Source: Cyanophora paradoxa (Eukaryota; Glaucocystophyceae; Cyanophorales; Cyanophoraceae). Taken from it: a DNA stretch of 64,000 bases. Under the pieces are notes generated by a model. The model was not told the DNA's origin. It searched no databases and was given only the letters and a program-made list of their open reading frames with translations. How positions within the stretch are numbered: position 1 is the stretch's first letter; each line of letters starts with the position of its first letter. Positions 56,471 through 64,000 of this stretch are shown one piece after another. The DNA is taken from assembly GCA_004431415.1 (NCBI GenBank), contig QPMI01000430.1:1-64000 (forward strand). The letters are read 5' to 3'. Position numbers and translations under genes: made by a program.

Positions 56471-56689
56471 TTATTTATGATCGTTTTGCGCAAACGATCG
56501 GCGACGGACAGTCTCTGTTTCTGTAACGGTGACTGTCTCAGTTGTTATCGAATCTTGTGATTGCCTTCGCCCTCCATCGCTTCCACCATCTGAGAAATCC
56601 ATTTCGAATTTCGTATCGCAGCAATCATTGTGACAATCGGTTATGCAATGCATCTCAAACATCTCAATGATCTTTTTCAGAAACTCCAT
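56471..56689 (-). CDS. Small Cys-containing hypothetical protein (72 aa)
   Basis: Start at 56,689 (MEFLKKIIEMFEMHC) is preferred to 56,725, which would lie inside an AT-rich promoter-like stretch and the end of the gene upstream. The product has a Cys cluster (CITDCHNDCC), an acidic Gly/Ser part and a Thr/Val/Glu-rich tail with RRRS. No family recognised. It is in the block of short genes before the core/packaging genes. Confidence 0.4.
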   Translation of the reverse strand: MEFLKKIIEMFEMHCITDCHNDCCDTKFEMDFSDGGSDGGRRQSQDSITTETVTVTETETVRRRSFAQNDHK

Positions 56690-56715
56690 TGATTCCCTCT
56701 TTAAACAATATATAA

Positions 56716-57447
56716 TTAAAGCCAAACTCTCCGCTTGTATGCTGTGGGAGCTACACCTTTGTCGACTTCCGCTTTGGTTGCGCCAGGTTCAACTGTTCCC
56801 TTTTGGGTCTTTGTCTTCAACTCATCTACCGCTTGTTCATCAATTTGAGTCTCCTTCTTACCAATAAACTGCTTATCGGGAAGACCGGTAATACCCATTC
56901 GGAATACTTCTTTGCGCAGCATTTCCTTGATTTTAGCGCGTTCTTTCTTCTCAGTTACATACTGTTCAAGAGCGCTTGATTTCGCTTCCAGATCCTTTAA
57001 TTTAGCGGTCATCTCATCCCATTGCGCTTTCGGGATTCGGTGGATGTTTTGAGTTGGCGCAACCTTGTAAGTAACTTCACCAGCCATCGATTGAATTACC
57101 TTATCGGATTCTTTGGAAACACCTTCACCCTTGCGAGCGAGTGAAAGATCTTTTAGACCAAGTTCACGATCATCGGCAGCACCGATAATCCGGCGCGCAC
57201 CTTCACCGACCGCCTTCATCTTCGAGACTTCCGGCGTAATGTTCAGTTGCTCACTTTGGGAGGTTTGCGGCGCTTTATCACCGGGCGCTTCTTCATACGC
57301 CGCATTTAAGGGGTCTTCTTCCTGTTGCGATGGTTTCACTTCGCTCATTCCGTTGAATTTCATGGGTGTAGTGTTGAGAGATCCGTGACTTTCACCGCCG
57401 GAATATGACATAGCACCAGCGGGAACACCTCTACGTTTCGGCGGCAT
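56716..57447 (-). CDS. Basic virion or core protein candidate (243 aa)
   Basis: Starts MPPKRRGVPAGAMSYSGGES, followed by a low-complexity Ser/Gln/Pro region, a coiled-coil segment (WDEMTAKLKDLEAKSSALEQ) and a Lys-rich end (AYKRRVWL). No recognised family. It lies directly upstream, by 28 bases, of the packaging ATPase start side and near the capsid gene on the same strand, so a structural or core role is likely. GTATGTTATAAATATACA precedes the start. Confidence 0.5.
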   Translation of the reverse strand: MPPKRRGVPAGAMSYSGGESHGSLNTTPMKFNGMSEVKPSQQEEDPLNAAYEEAPGDKAPQTSQSEQLNITPEVSKMKAVGEGARRIIGAADDRELGLKDLSLARKGEGVSKESDKVIQSMAGEVTYKVAPTQNIHRIPKAQWDEMTAKLKDLEAKSSALEQYVTEKKERAKIKEMLRKEVFRMGITGLPDKQFIGKKETQIDEQAVDELKTKTQKGTVEPGATKAEVDKGVAPTAYKRRVWL

Positions 57448-57475
57448 TGTATATTTATAACATACAGAGATAATT

Positions 57476-58258
57476 TTACAGTCCCCTCTTATATCGCATC
57501 AACTTATTCGTGTGAACAGCGCTTTTAATCTCTTTCGGCGCTTCCTCCTTCTCAGGCGGTTTTAATTCATCTTCTTTCTTTTTAGGTTTGCGATGGAAAC
57601 GCGGGAAATCAAAATCACCAACTAATTCCGCTTTATCAACATAATACCCTACGTTATATTTGAATGACGTATAAACGATAAATTGGTATGAGTGGACATA
57701 CTCTTCAAACATCTTATAGAAATCTTCTTTACGGGGAAACGTAGAATACTCTTCGGCGAAAGCTTCTAATTCTTTCTGATTACTTGCACAAACCATAATT
57801 ACGATATCACAATTACAGCGAATCACACTTGCAACCTTGCGCAGTTTTTGCGAAATGCAGACGAGGGAACAGTTCACATGTCTTGATCTTACGAAAAGCA
57901 TTCCCACTGTTTTGTCTCGTGTTAAATCCAATTGGTCATTTTCAACCATATCTTCTAAAATAATCAGCATATGGTTAAGTTCTTCTCCTCTTTCCTTCTT
58001 TTCTTCACGATCTTTAAGAACCTTAGAAATGTATTTTGCATCCCAGGCGCCCAATTGAACAGTAGCCGCTTTATCCCAGTAATGCGTGAAACTTGTAGCG
58101 GAGATAATTAACGTTGTATCGATCTTTTTCGCATCATGAAGCTGTTTCAAATAATATTTTACCGCCTCAGTTTTCCCGCACGCCGACTTCCCAAGTATCA
58201 ATAATCGGAACGGTGGCTCAATCATTTCAGCGGCATTAAACTCTTCTAAATCCACCAT
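57476..58258 (-). CDS. Genome-packaging ATPase (FtsK/HerA, A32-like)
   Basis: 260 residues, the usual length. Walker A is GKSACGKT (residues 23-30), Walker B LIILEDM (98-104). The segment VRSRHVNCSLVCISQKLRKV carries the conserved Gln of sensor/motif III. It would pump DNA into the capsid, as in Polintons, adeno-like viruses and nucleocytoplasmic large DNA viruses. The basic C-terminus (KKKEDELKPPEKEE) is typical of linkers. It lies between the core-like gene and the capsid gene, all on the minus strand. Confidence 0.92.
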   Translation of the reverse strand: MVDLEEFNAAEMIEPPFRLLILGKSACGKTEAVKYYLKQLHDAKKIDTTLIISATSFTHYWDKAATVQLGAWDAKYISKVLKDREEKKERGEELNHMLIILEDMVENDQLDLTRDKTVGMLFVRSRHVNCSLVCISQKLRKVASVIRCNCDIVIMVCASNQKELEAFAEEYSTFPRKEDFYKMFEEYVHSYQFIVYTSFKYNVGYYVDKAELVGDFDFPRFHRKPKKKEDELKPPEKEEAPKEIKSAVHTNKLMRYKRGL

Positions 58259-58318
58259 GGCGTTGTAGATCTTCTTAATAAAGATAGATAAAAATAACGA
58301 AATGTGACTGATAATGGT

Positions 58319-59716
58319 TTACATATTTATACGCCTTATTCCATCTTTGTCCAAAATTACGAACGAATGCATGAGAGCGCGGACGTTAACAGTAATTGTG
58401 CGATCAGCAGGAAGATACAGAGTGAGGAACGATGAAGACGAGTTCGTAAGGTCAACATATCCAGATTGGGCAATGTTGCGAATCGCCTTCTCACCATCAA
58501 CACAGAATGGAAGACCAGTAAGGACGTAACGGTTTGCTTCCTTGTCCATATTCGAGCATTTGAAGGCATCGGCGATGAGTTCCGCACCTTTAAGTAGCGG
58601 GATTGGCTCAGTTGAATACAGACGCTGTCCGTTAATCTCACAGGTCATCGTGATATCCTTCGCATTCGCAAGCGTTTTAAGGACGCTGTGAGAACCGTTA
58701 GAAGAATCGACACCATCAGCATCACGAACAGAGACAAGAAGAGCATAAACCAGACCAGAGATTTGGCTAAGATTGATTCGGTTGGGTTGAGTGTTACCTT
58801 TCGCAGCAACACCAATAGCATCGACGAAACCGATATCGAGAGCAGGAATAGCCATCCCCGTGGTCTTAACCTTCTCAATAACAGTTGCAAACAGTTCATC
58901 TGAAACGTTGATAGCATGCATGTAGAGACGAGGAGACTTAATGGAGATGTAATGGGTCATTGGTGGAACAGTTCCAGCAACTTCGAACCCAGTAATACCG
59001 CCAGTGGTAATGTTTTGACCGACATTAGCAAGAGTTACACCAGTAGCGCTTCCGAGACCGTCATTTGCGGTTTGATCCGCAGCGGTTGTCACAACTGGAA
59101 GAGCGCGACCGCCATAAGAAGTTTCAAGATATCCCTTGTTAGCTTCTTTGAACCAAACAGTGATTACGGCTTCACCGCTCAGAGCGCCAAGAGGTAGGTA
59201 GTGGTTCAACCACGGCACCGGAATTTCAACGAAGAAAGCGCCACCTTTACGGTTGGTTCCGTGAGCGGGAATTCCATGAAGCATTCCCATTGAACGCTTC
59301 TTTTTCGCCAGCTGATCCTCAGAATAGTAGACCAGTGGGAAAATCGCAAGAAAATCGCTTGGGACGTGGTAGGTATACGATCCATACGAGAATTCAAGAC
59401 GCTCTACAAGCGCACCGATGGGACGGGTGTAACCATTTCGCACCAGGTCGGTATCACCTTCAAAAGCCGTTAGTTCGGGAAGGTCGAAAGCGAGTTCGAT
59501 TTTACCAACAAAGTTGTAGCGGGGAAGTTTGAAAGAAACGCGTTGACCAACGTTGTTGTCATAGGTTGTCGAGGGACTAACGGTTACCAGAACGGGTTTC
59601 GTCTTCGATTCGAGACCAAGCATAAGCGAGTTATCGAGGAAGAACGCTTTGGCTTCCTCGGGCGTTGTTAGCGCCTCTTTCAGAGAAAGACGTTGAAGGG
59701 TCGAGGTAACATCCAT
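58319..59716 (-). CDS. Major capsid protein, double jelly-roll
   Basis: 465 residues, intact. The order of blocks is that of PLV/Polinton capsid proteins: N-terminal helix, VSFKLPRYNFVGKIELAFDL, IGALVERLEFSYGSYTYHVP, HGTNRKGGAFFVEIPVPW, LPLGALSGEAVITVWFKEAN, and a second barrel with MTCEINGQRLYS and LTLYLPADRTITVNVRALMH. The A/B strand signatures recur in the element A remnant. Forms the hexon-like shell. TATAGTAAAAG lies at 59,726-59,736 before its start. Confidence 0.88.
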   Translation of the reverse strand: MDVTSTLQRLSLKEALTTPEEAKAFFLDNSLMLGLESKTKPVLVTVSPSTTYDNNVGQRVSFKLPRYNFVGKIELAFDLPELTAFEGDTDLVRNGYTRPIGALVERLEFSYGSYTYHVPSDFLAIFPLVYYSEDQLAKKKRSMGMLHGIPAHGTNRKGGAFFVEIPVPWLNHYLPLGALSGEAVITVWFKEANKGYLETSYGGRALPVVTTAADQTANDGLGSATGVTLANVGQNITTGGITGFEVAGTVPPMTHYISIKSPRLYMHAINVSDELFATVIEKVKTTGMAIPALDIGFVDAIGVAAKGNTQPNRINLSQISGLVYALLVSVRDADGVDSSNGSHSVLKTLANAKDITMTCEINGQRLYSTEPIPLLKGAELIADAFKCSNMDKEANRYVLTGLPFCVDGEKAIRNIAQSGYVDLTNSSSSFLTLYLPADRTITVNVRALMHSFVILDKDGIRRINM

Positions 59717-59725
59717 TCTGTTTTG

Positions 59726-59736
59726 CTTTTACTATA
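59726..59736 (-). promoter_or_regulatory. Promoter-like TATAGTAAAAG box before the capsid gene
   Basis: TATAGTAAAAG on the minus strand ends ten bases before the capsid ATG. It is the fullest form of a box repeated before many virion genes of both elements. Confidence 0.6.
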
Positions 59737-59770
59737 CAAAAATATAAAAATTCTGTGAATGATCCTTAAT

Positions 59771-60775
59771 TTACGCGAATCCCGCAATATTTGGATAGAA
59801 GGGGTGGGTCTCTCTCATTCTCATTTTGAAATACTCATAAATTGGATCACCGGCGGGTTCATCACCATAACGGATTTCGAATGTCAGATGCACAGGTTGA
59901 CCTTCGAAATCAATTAATTCATTTTGAGCATTCACTACATCTACCGAGAGTTGTGATAGTGACATCTTCTTATTATAGTATTTATACAGCGGATTTGCTT
60001 CGGTCGAATTGTAAACAACGTGTTCCGCAAATTCTTTATCTTGAACCATAAGTTTATGGAAGTATCCAGTTAGGAGACCATCGGCACATTGGACGAGGTC
60101 ACCCAGTTCTTTTACTCTCACAAAAAAGACGTTATCTTTGCAGGTTTCAGTGGGGAATGTTGAGATAATACCGTTTACATTTGCACCTGTAAAAACGGAG
60201 CTTGTATCTGTTCCATAGGTCTGTGATTTAATAAACTTGTTTCCCCAGCGTCCAGCATCCAAACCCAAGATTCGAGCATGTCGTAGCGCTTTTTCGATTG
60301 CAGAAACAGAAGGATCTTTTGCATATGAGAAGCAAATATAGAACTCCACAGGAGCATAAAAGATTACTTTTTTTTGGGTTACATCCCAACCACAGCGAAT
60401 TGTAGAAGGAGGCGAGAGATTCTCAAAACGGTTATTGATTCGGGCAACGAGTTGCTGATGAGTATTGATTGGGGTTTTTAGACCTGCACCAGGTCTAATA
60501 GAACGCCAACTATCATATAGAATCTCAGGAGCATTTGCACCGGTGGATGTGGACTTTTGGCTGAAATTGATAATAAAGGCATCCTCTATTGTTGCATCCC
60601 CAGGTTCTGTTTCACCGCTAATGAGTGGGATGGAGTTATAGAATTCAGCGGAGACGAGGCGAACCGCTCTTACATTCTCATACGTCTTTGGAAGATCCGC
60701 AACAAATCGTGATGTTGGAGCATCCAGATTAGGTATTGTTTTGAAGGAAGACACTTCAACGTATTCCACAGGCAT
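59771..60775 (-). CDS. Penton-like minor capsid protein 1
   Basis: 334 residues, intact. LPKTYENVRAVRLVSAEFYN near the N-terminus, a mid region with LVARINNRFENLSPPSTIRCGW, and a C-terminal beta-rich end. The pattern is that of the single-jelly-roll vertex proteins encoded beside the capsid gene in PLVs and Polintons. A homologous remnant stands at the same place in element A. It is divergent from penton-like protein 2, sharing a 28-bp AT-rich promoter region (TATAGATAAAAG / ATATAATAAA). Confidence 0.8.
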   Translation of the reverse strand: MPVEYVEVSSFKTIPNLDAPTSRFVADLPKTYENVRAVRLVSAEFYNSIPLISGETEPGDATIEDAFIINFSQKSTSTGANAPEILYDSWRSIRPGAGLKTPINTHQQLVARINNRFENLSPPSTIRCGWDVTQKKVIFYAPVEFYICFSYAKDPSVSAIEKALRHARILGLDAGRWGNKFIKSQTYGTDTSSVFTGANVNGIISTFPTETCKDNVFFVRVKELGDLVQCADGLLTGYFHKLMVQDKEFAEHVVYNSTEANPLYKYYNKKMSLSQLSVDVVNAQNELIDFEGQPVHLTFEIRYGDEPAGDPIYEYFKMRMRETHPFYPNIAGFA

Positions 60776-60803
60776 CTTCTTTTATCTATAACCATATAAT
60801 AAA

Positions 60804-61706
60804 ATGATTCGGCTTGTCAATGTCGATAGTAGAGATCGATTAGATGGACAGAAAGAAAATGCTTACAAGGTCTCACTTACCACACCAATAACCAGACCGC
60901 GACAGTGTCGTATCTTATATGCAGAGATTCCCAACAGCATTTATAATTCGATTGGAACCGATTATATTATAGTTCGTTATAACATTGGTGGTTTCATCCT
61001 TAATCAGCAAGTATTCCCATTACCAAGTGGTTACATAAACCAAGGACACTTTGGAGTTACTCAACCATATAATTACGGTTTAAACTACGAAGTTCTTGAA
61101 AATACATTCTTTAAGATATACTACAACCCGACAACATACAAGTTAGAGTTTTATAGCAGCGTTCCATTCGAAATAGCAGCGTCAAACAATAGAATCGCCA
61201 AACTACTTGGTCTTGCTTCAACATTATTGTTAAGCCAGCAACACAATTTAGAAGATAACAGGTCTGTATTCGCTCCTGAGAATTTCTTATCGTATGCAGG
61301 AAGACCAATAACACCTGATCACCCACAATGGGGAATTACGTTTGAAGGTGTAGATCCAGTGCCGTTGCAACACAAAGCAACAAGTCCAAAGATGGCGGAT
61401 ATGAACGCTGAGCAATACTTGTATATGCACATCAAAGAACTCTCTTCTTTTGCATCCAACCACAATATAGTCCCGAAATCGCAACCGCAGAATCAAGGCG
61501 CGATCTTGCGATTACAATTGAGTCAGGACATCGGGAAGTATGTTTACCATAGCGGAGAGCATGGTGAATACATAAAAATAACAGACAAAAACCTTGTTTT
61601 TCGTGAATTAACAGTTGAGTTTCGTGATTATTTTGGTGATCTTGTAGATATGAATGGTATCGATAATTCGTTTCAGTTGGAGTTTGTAGCTATTGGATAC
61701 GATTAA
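60804..61706 (+). CDS. Penton-like minor capsid protein 2
   Basis: 300 residues, intact. MIRLVNVDSRDR at the start, CRILYAEIPNSIYNSIGTDY, PLPSGYINQG, then beta-rich text ending DNSFQLEFVAIGYD. The V-D-S-R-D-R start and the N-S-x-Y block are common to minor capsid proteins of PLVs and virophages. It is a distant paralogue of penton-like protein 1 and probably forms another ring or vertex type. The 3' end overlaps the convergent 205-residue gene by 17 bases. Confidence 0.78.
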   Translation: MIRLVNVDSRDRLDGQKENAYKVSLTTPITRPRQCRILYAEIPNSIYNSIGTDYIIVRYNIGGFILNQQVFPLPSGYINQGHFGVTQPYNYGLNYEVLENTFFKIYYNPTTYKLEFYSSVPFEIAASNNRIAKLLGLASTLLLSQQHNLEDNRSVFAPENFLSYAGRPITPDHPQWGITFEGVDPVPLQHKATSPKMADMNAEQYLYMHIKELSSFASNHNIVPKSQPQNQGAILRLQLSQDIGKYVYHSGEHGEYIKITDKNLVFRELTVEFRDYFGDLVDMNGIDNSFQLEFVAIGYD

Positions 61707-62307
61707 CTATTGGGATATATGGTTTGAAGATATCAGCGACAACACCATTCTGATCCTCTGTATACCATCTGTTGTTTTCGCGAACCCAACGAGCGCCATT
61801 TTGTTTAAGGTATTTACGTAGAGTCGCTCGGTTCACAATCTTCCATCCATGCTCTTCAAACTTAGCATGATAAGCACGAAGATCTCTTGGAATGTGGAAA
61901 TAGTAACGTTCACGATGTTCTTCTTGTCCATAGCATATCCCAATTGCATTAATTACGTCATCGTGAGTCTTTGTAGTGTTGAAAAGAAGATCATGAAAAT
62001 TAACAACAACGATGAAATCAAGTTCAGCATTACGCACTTCATTAAGATGGCTAAACTTACCATGATCGTTATAATTCACATGATTATAGAAGAACCGATC
62101 ATCGCGAGTTCTCGCACAAATCCGATCAGAATTTCTTGGAAAATAACCAAAACAAACCATTTGATCCATTCCAGGATAAGAGTATGTTCCAATCTTTCGA
62201 TGCAAAACCTCAATAGTTTCAGCAAGATCAAGAATATCCTTCACACCAAATCGCATTTCAGCAATCGGAACCGAGAAGATCGGCTCACCTTCGAAGAGAT
62301 ACGCCAT
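61690..62307 (-). CDS. Hypothetical protein (205 aa)
   Basis: Intact frame of unknown family between the penton 2 gene and the right TIR. It is mixed alpha/beta, with many His, Asn and Tyr residues (FFYNHVNYNDHGKFSHLNEV, FIVVVNFHDLLFN) and a C-terminal basic helix (NRATLRKYLKQNGARWVREN). I looked for the His-Asp-Cys order of the adenovirus-type maturation protease missing elsewhere, and it is not evident. No counterpart was recognised in element A. Confidence 0.55.
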   Translation of the reverse strand: MAYLFEGEPIFSVPIAEMRFGVKDILDLAETIEVLHRKIGTYSYPGMDQMVCFGYFPRNSDRICARTRDDRFFYNHVNYNDHGKFSHLNEVRNAELDFIVVVNFHDLLFNTTKTHDDVINAIGICYGQEEHRERYYFHIPRDLRAYHAKFEEHGWKIVNRATLRKYLKQNGARWVRENNRWYTEDQNGVVADIFKPYIPIVNRIQ

Positions 62308-62411
62308 GACACTGAATTACGTCTGAGAAAATCTTTTACCCGGTTTACTCTATACTGTCGCTTCTTCCTTAAATCATTTTGGGTTGCCCACGAGCATCAT
62401 TTTTTTGAAAG

Positions 62412-62475
62412 TAAGACCTCCGTAATATCTAAATTGATAGATGAGAGAATAACAGAGATCTTTTCAGGGTTGGAG
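62412..62475. repeat. Short inner inverted repeat, right copy
   Basis: Inverted copy of 35,651-35,712. Here it is followed by about 150 bp unique to the right end, before the main TIR. It no longer belongs to a recognisable gene. Confidence 0.9.
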
Positions 62476-62625
62476 AAAGCGGAGAAGCAGATAGCAGCGC
62501 GATTTCCGAGTTAATCACACTGTTAATGGTTTGGTAGGCACTTTATATTTCTCAGATAATGAAAGTGAATATATCATATCTCTATGATTCATAGATGTCT
62601 TACTGAATATCGTTTGGTAGGCACT

Positions 62626-63780
62626 TTTTAATTGAAGTTAGGCACTTTTAATTGAAGTTAGGCACTTTTAATTGACGTTAGGCACTTAGGCACCTTTTCT
62701 GGAAACTCTCTATAAAAAATAAAATCAACGTTTTGAAAAACACAAGTTGATGTATTTGGGACTTCTTTTTAATTCTCGATAAGGAAGTGCCTAACGCGCC
62801 TACGCTGCCTACCGCGATTAAAAAAAGTGCCTACTTCGATTAACCCGCTCCATTTCAGTAGCCCGTTTTATATCTAAATGATATCCGCCGATCACGATAA
62901 AAAAGTGCCTAACCGTTTTCATCTCAGCGAAATCTCATCGATTGTTTAATTGGACATAATGCTGTAACCATCTCTTCCAACAAAATTACATCGATTAATT
63001 CAATTGAGATTGATACACCTAAGATACAATGTTTTTACAGTAAAAAACAGAATCCAATCTTATCAATTGTTTAATTGGACATAATGCAACTCTGGGGTCA
63101 TTTTCGATACAGTAAAAAGCTTACCCGAATCTCATCGATTGTTTAATTGGACCTGATGCAGTAACCATCTCTTCCAACAAAATACGCCGCAATCTCAACG
63201 ATTGTTTAATTGGACATAATGCAGTAACGAGTGAATTATTTTCATCCGATATTTCATCGATTGTTTAATTGGACATAATGCAGTAACCATCTCTTCCAAC
63301 AAAATATGCCGCAATCTCATCGATTGTTTAATTGGACATAATGCAACTCTGTGTGAATTTTTGCGTTTTACGATAGAATGGGCGGTGGATTACTACAATC
63401 GTGATTATATCACAAATTTATGTTCCGTCAATCGAGATTATATCGAATTTGCATAAAATACATATTAATCGCGTTTATATCAATCGCAAAATACGTATTT
63501 TACATTTAAATACAAATTAATCGCGTTTATATCATTGAATCAATTGAGAAATACGTAATTTATCAAAAATTTATATAAATTTCATAAAATCATAATTTAA
63601 TTGATATTATACCAATTAATTTAATCGAATTTATTTAAATTTAATTGATTTTATTAAACATTTTGATTTATTTTTTAAATATTTTCGATTAATTTACACA
63701 TAAAGAAATACAAATTTAAATCCAGGAGCGAAGCGCGAAGCGCGAAGCGGAGGGATTTAAATTTGTATTTCTTTATGTGT
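62626..63780 (-). repeat. Right terminal inverted repeat of element B
   Basis: Reverse complement of the left TIR with the same order: gtgcctaac array, gtccaattaaacaat array, AT-rich stretch, terminal hairpin. It has about 160 bp (about 63,355-63,530) absent on the left; these repeat parts of the adjoining AT-rich DNA (cgcgtttatatca twice). Confidence 0.95.
63696..63780. repeat. Terminal hairpin, right
   Basis: 28-bp perfect stem, arms 63,696-63,723 and 63,753-63,780, with the same cgaagcg-rich loop as on the left. Confidence 0.9.
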
Positions 63781-63786
63781 GACCCA
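63781..63786 (+). other. Target-site duplication, right (gaccca)
   Basis: gaccca follows the last base of the right TIR and matches 34,607-34,612. Confidence 0.9.
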
Positions 63787-63896
63787 CGTCAGCTTTAGAT
63801 GGAAAAAGCCCACAGGGGGGCACGCGCTCCCAGCAGGGTGCTGTATGGGAGATAATGGGACTGAGAAAACGTCAGTCAGCCAAAAGCTGCCAGGCC

Positions 63897-64000
63897 CTGA
63901 CTGTGACTGAGTCATGAATCATGATCAGTCAATCTAAGGTTCAGGCCACCGTGCAAAATTAAAATGTGAAAAATGATTCGGAATTCGAAATGACCCAAGT
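63897..64000 (+). repeat. Host repeat right of element B
   Basis: Diverged direct copy of 34,331-34,430: ctgactgtgactga, aggttcag, ccaccgtgcaaaa and tgacccaag occur in the same order. Confidence 0.65.

Larger units (their letters stand above)
34613..63780. mobile_element. Element B: integrated Polinton, 29.2 kb
   Basis: Bounded by terminal inverted repeats and a 6-bp target duplication. It carries the Polinton core set (DD35E integrase, protein-primed DNA polymerase B, packaging ATPase, double-jelly-roll capsid protein, penton-like proteins) plus a TV-Pol/SF3 replicase, fibres, lipase, methyltransferase and AdoMet decarboxylase. It is clearly AT-richer than the host DNA. No adenovirus-type maturation protease was recognised. 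Capsid, penton, ATPase, integrase and large fibre frames are open, but the two replicase genes are frameshifted, so this copy may not be able to replicate by itself. Confidence 0.95.

Noticed and set aside
61849-62514. 221-codon plus-strand frame near the right TIR
   Set aside because: It is antisense to the intact 205-residue gene and ends in the short inverted repeat; its KTSVISKLIDERITEIF tail only reflects that repeat.

Overview
The window is GC-rich nuclear DNA of a single-celled eukaryote, probably a microalga, carrying two AT-richer, virus-derived elements of the Polinton / Polinton-like-virus (PLV) kind. Host genes have many short introns, some with GC instead of GT donors. They include a P-type Ca2+-ATPase and secreted proteins with Pro-Ser-Pro-Ser spacers. 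I cannot name the species; a haptophyte or another GC-rich alga is an inference.

Layout. (1) 1-11.6 kb: decayed element A, its left end outside the window. It holds broken major capsid, two broken penton-like genes, a broken patatin lipase with a lectin-like tail and a broken large fibre gene, followed by four intact small fibre/accessory genes. (2) 11.6-18.4 kb: a host Ca2+-ATPase gene on the minus strand, divergent from a gene of unknown function. (3) 18.5-24.8 kb: a secreted/membrane protein gene, then a dense cluster of MITE-like blocks, each with its own short repeated motif. (4) 25.4-29.6 kb: a second copy of the divergent gene pair, in which the ATPase is truncated and the unknown gene runs further. 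(5) 30.9-33.9 kb: a second secreted-protein gene. (6) 34,613-63,780: element B, a 29.2-kb Polinton with terminal inverted repeats of about 1 kb, terminal hairpins and a perfect 6-bp target-site duplication (gaccca).

Element B carries a DD35E retroviral-type integrase, a protein-primed family B DNA polymerase (one frameshift), a TV-Pol-like primase fused to an SF3 helicase (heavily frameshifted), an FtsK/HerA-type packaging ATPase, a double-jelly-roll major capsid protein and two penton-like proteins. It also has a large fibre array: LamG-like, HTHTKAQITDF repeats, S74 chaperone and several paralogues. Around these lie a patatin phospholipase fused to an F5/8C (discoidin) domain, a Dam-type methyltransferase, an HNH-AP2 homing endonuclease and an S-adenosylmethionine decarboxylase with all key residues. 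Integrase and terminal repeats would mediate insertion, the polymerases replication, ATPase/MCP/penton particle assembly, and fibres plus lipase probably host recognition and entry.

Most notable: an internal copy of part of the terminal repeat lies exactly between the integrase/pPolB half and the TV-Pol/capsid half of element B, suggesting a composite origin. The patatin-discoidin protein recurs in both elements. The two host copies differ repeatedly by 6-bp insertions of the form X-rc(X)-X, where X is a triplet, a signature I do not recognise as described.
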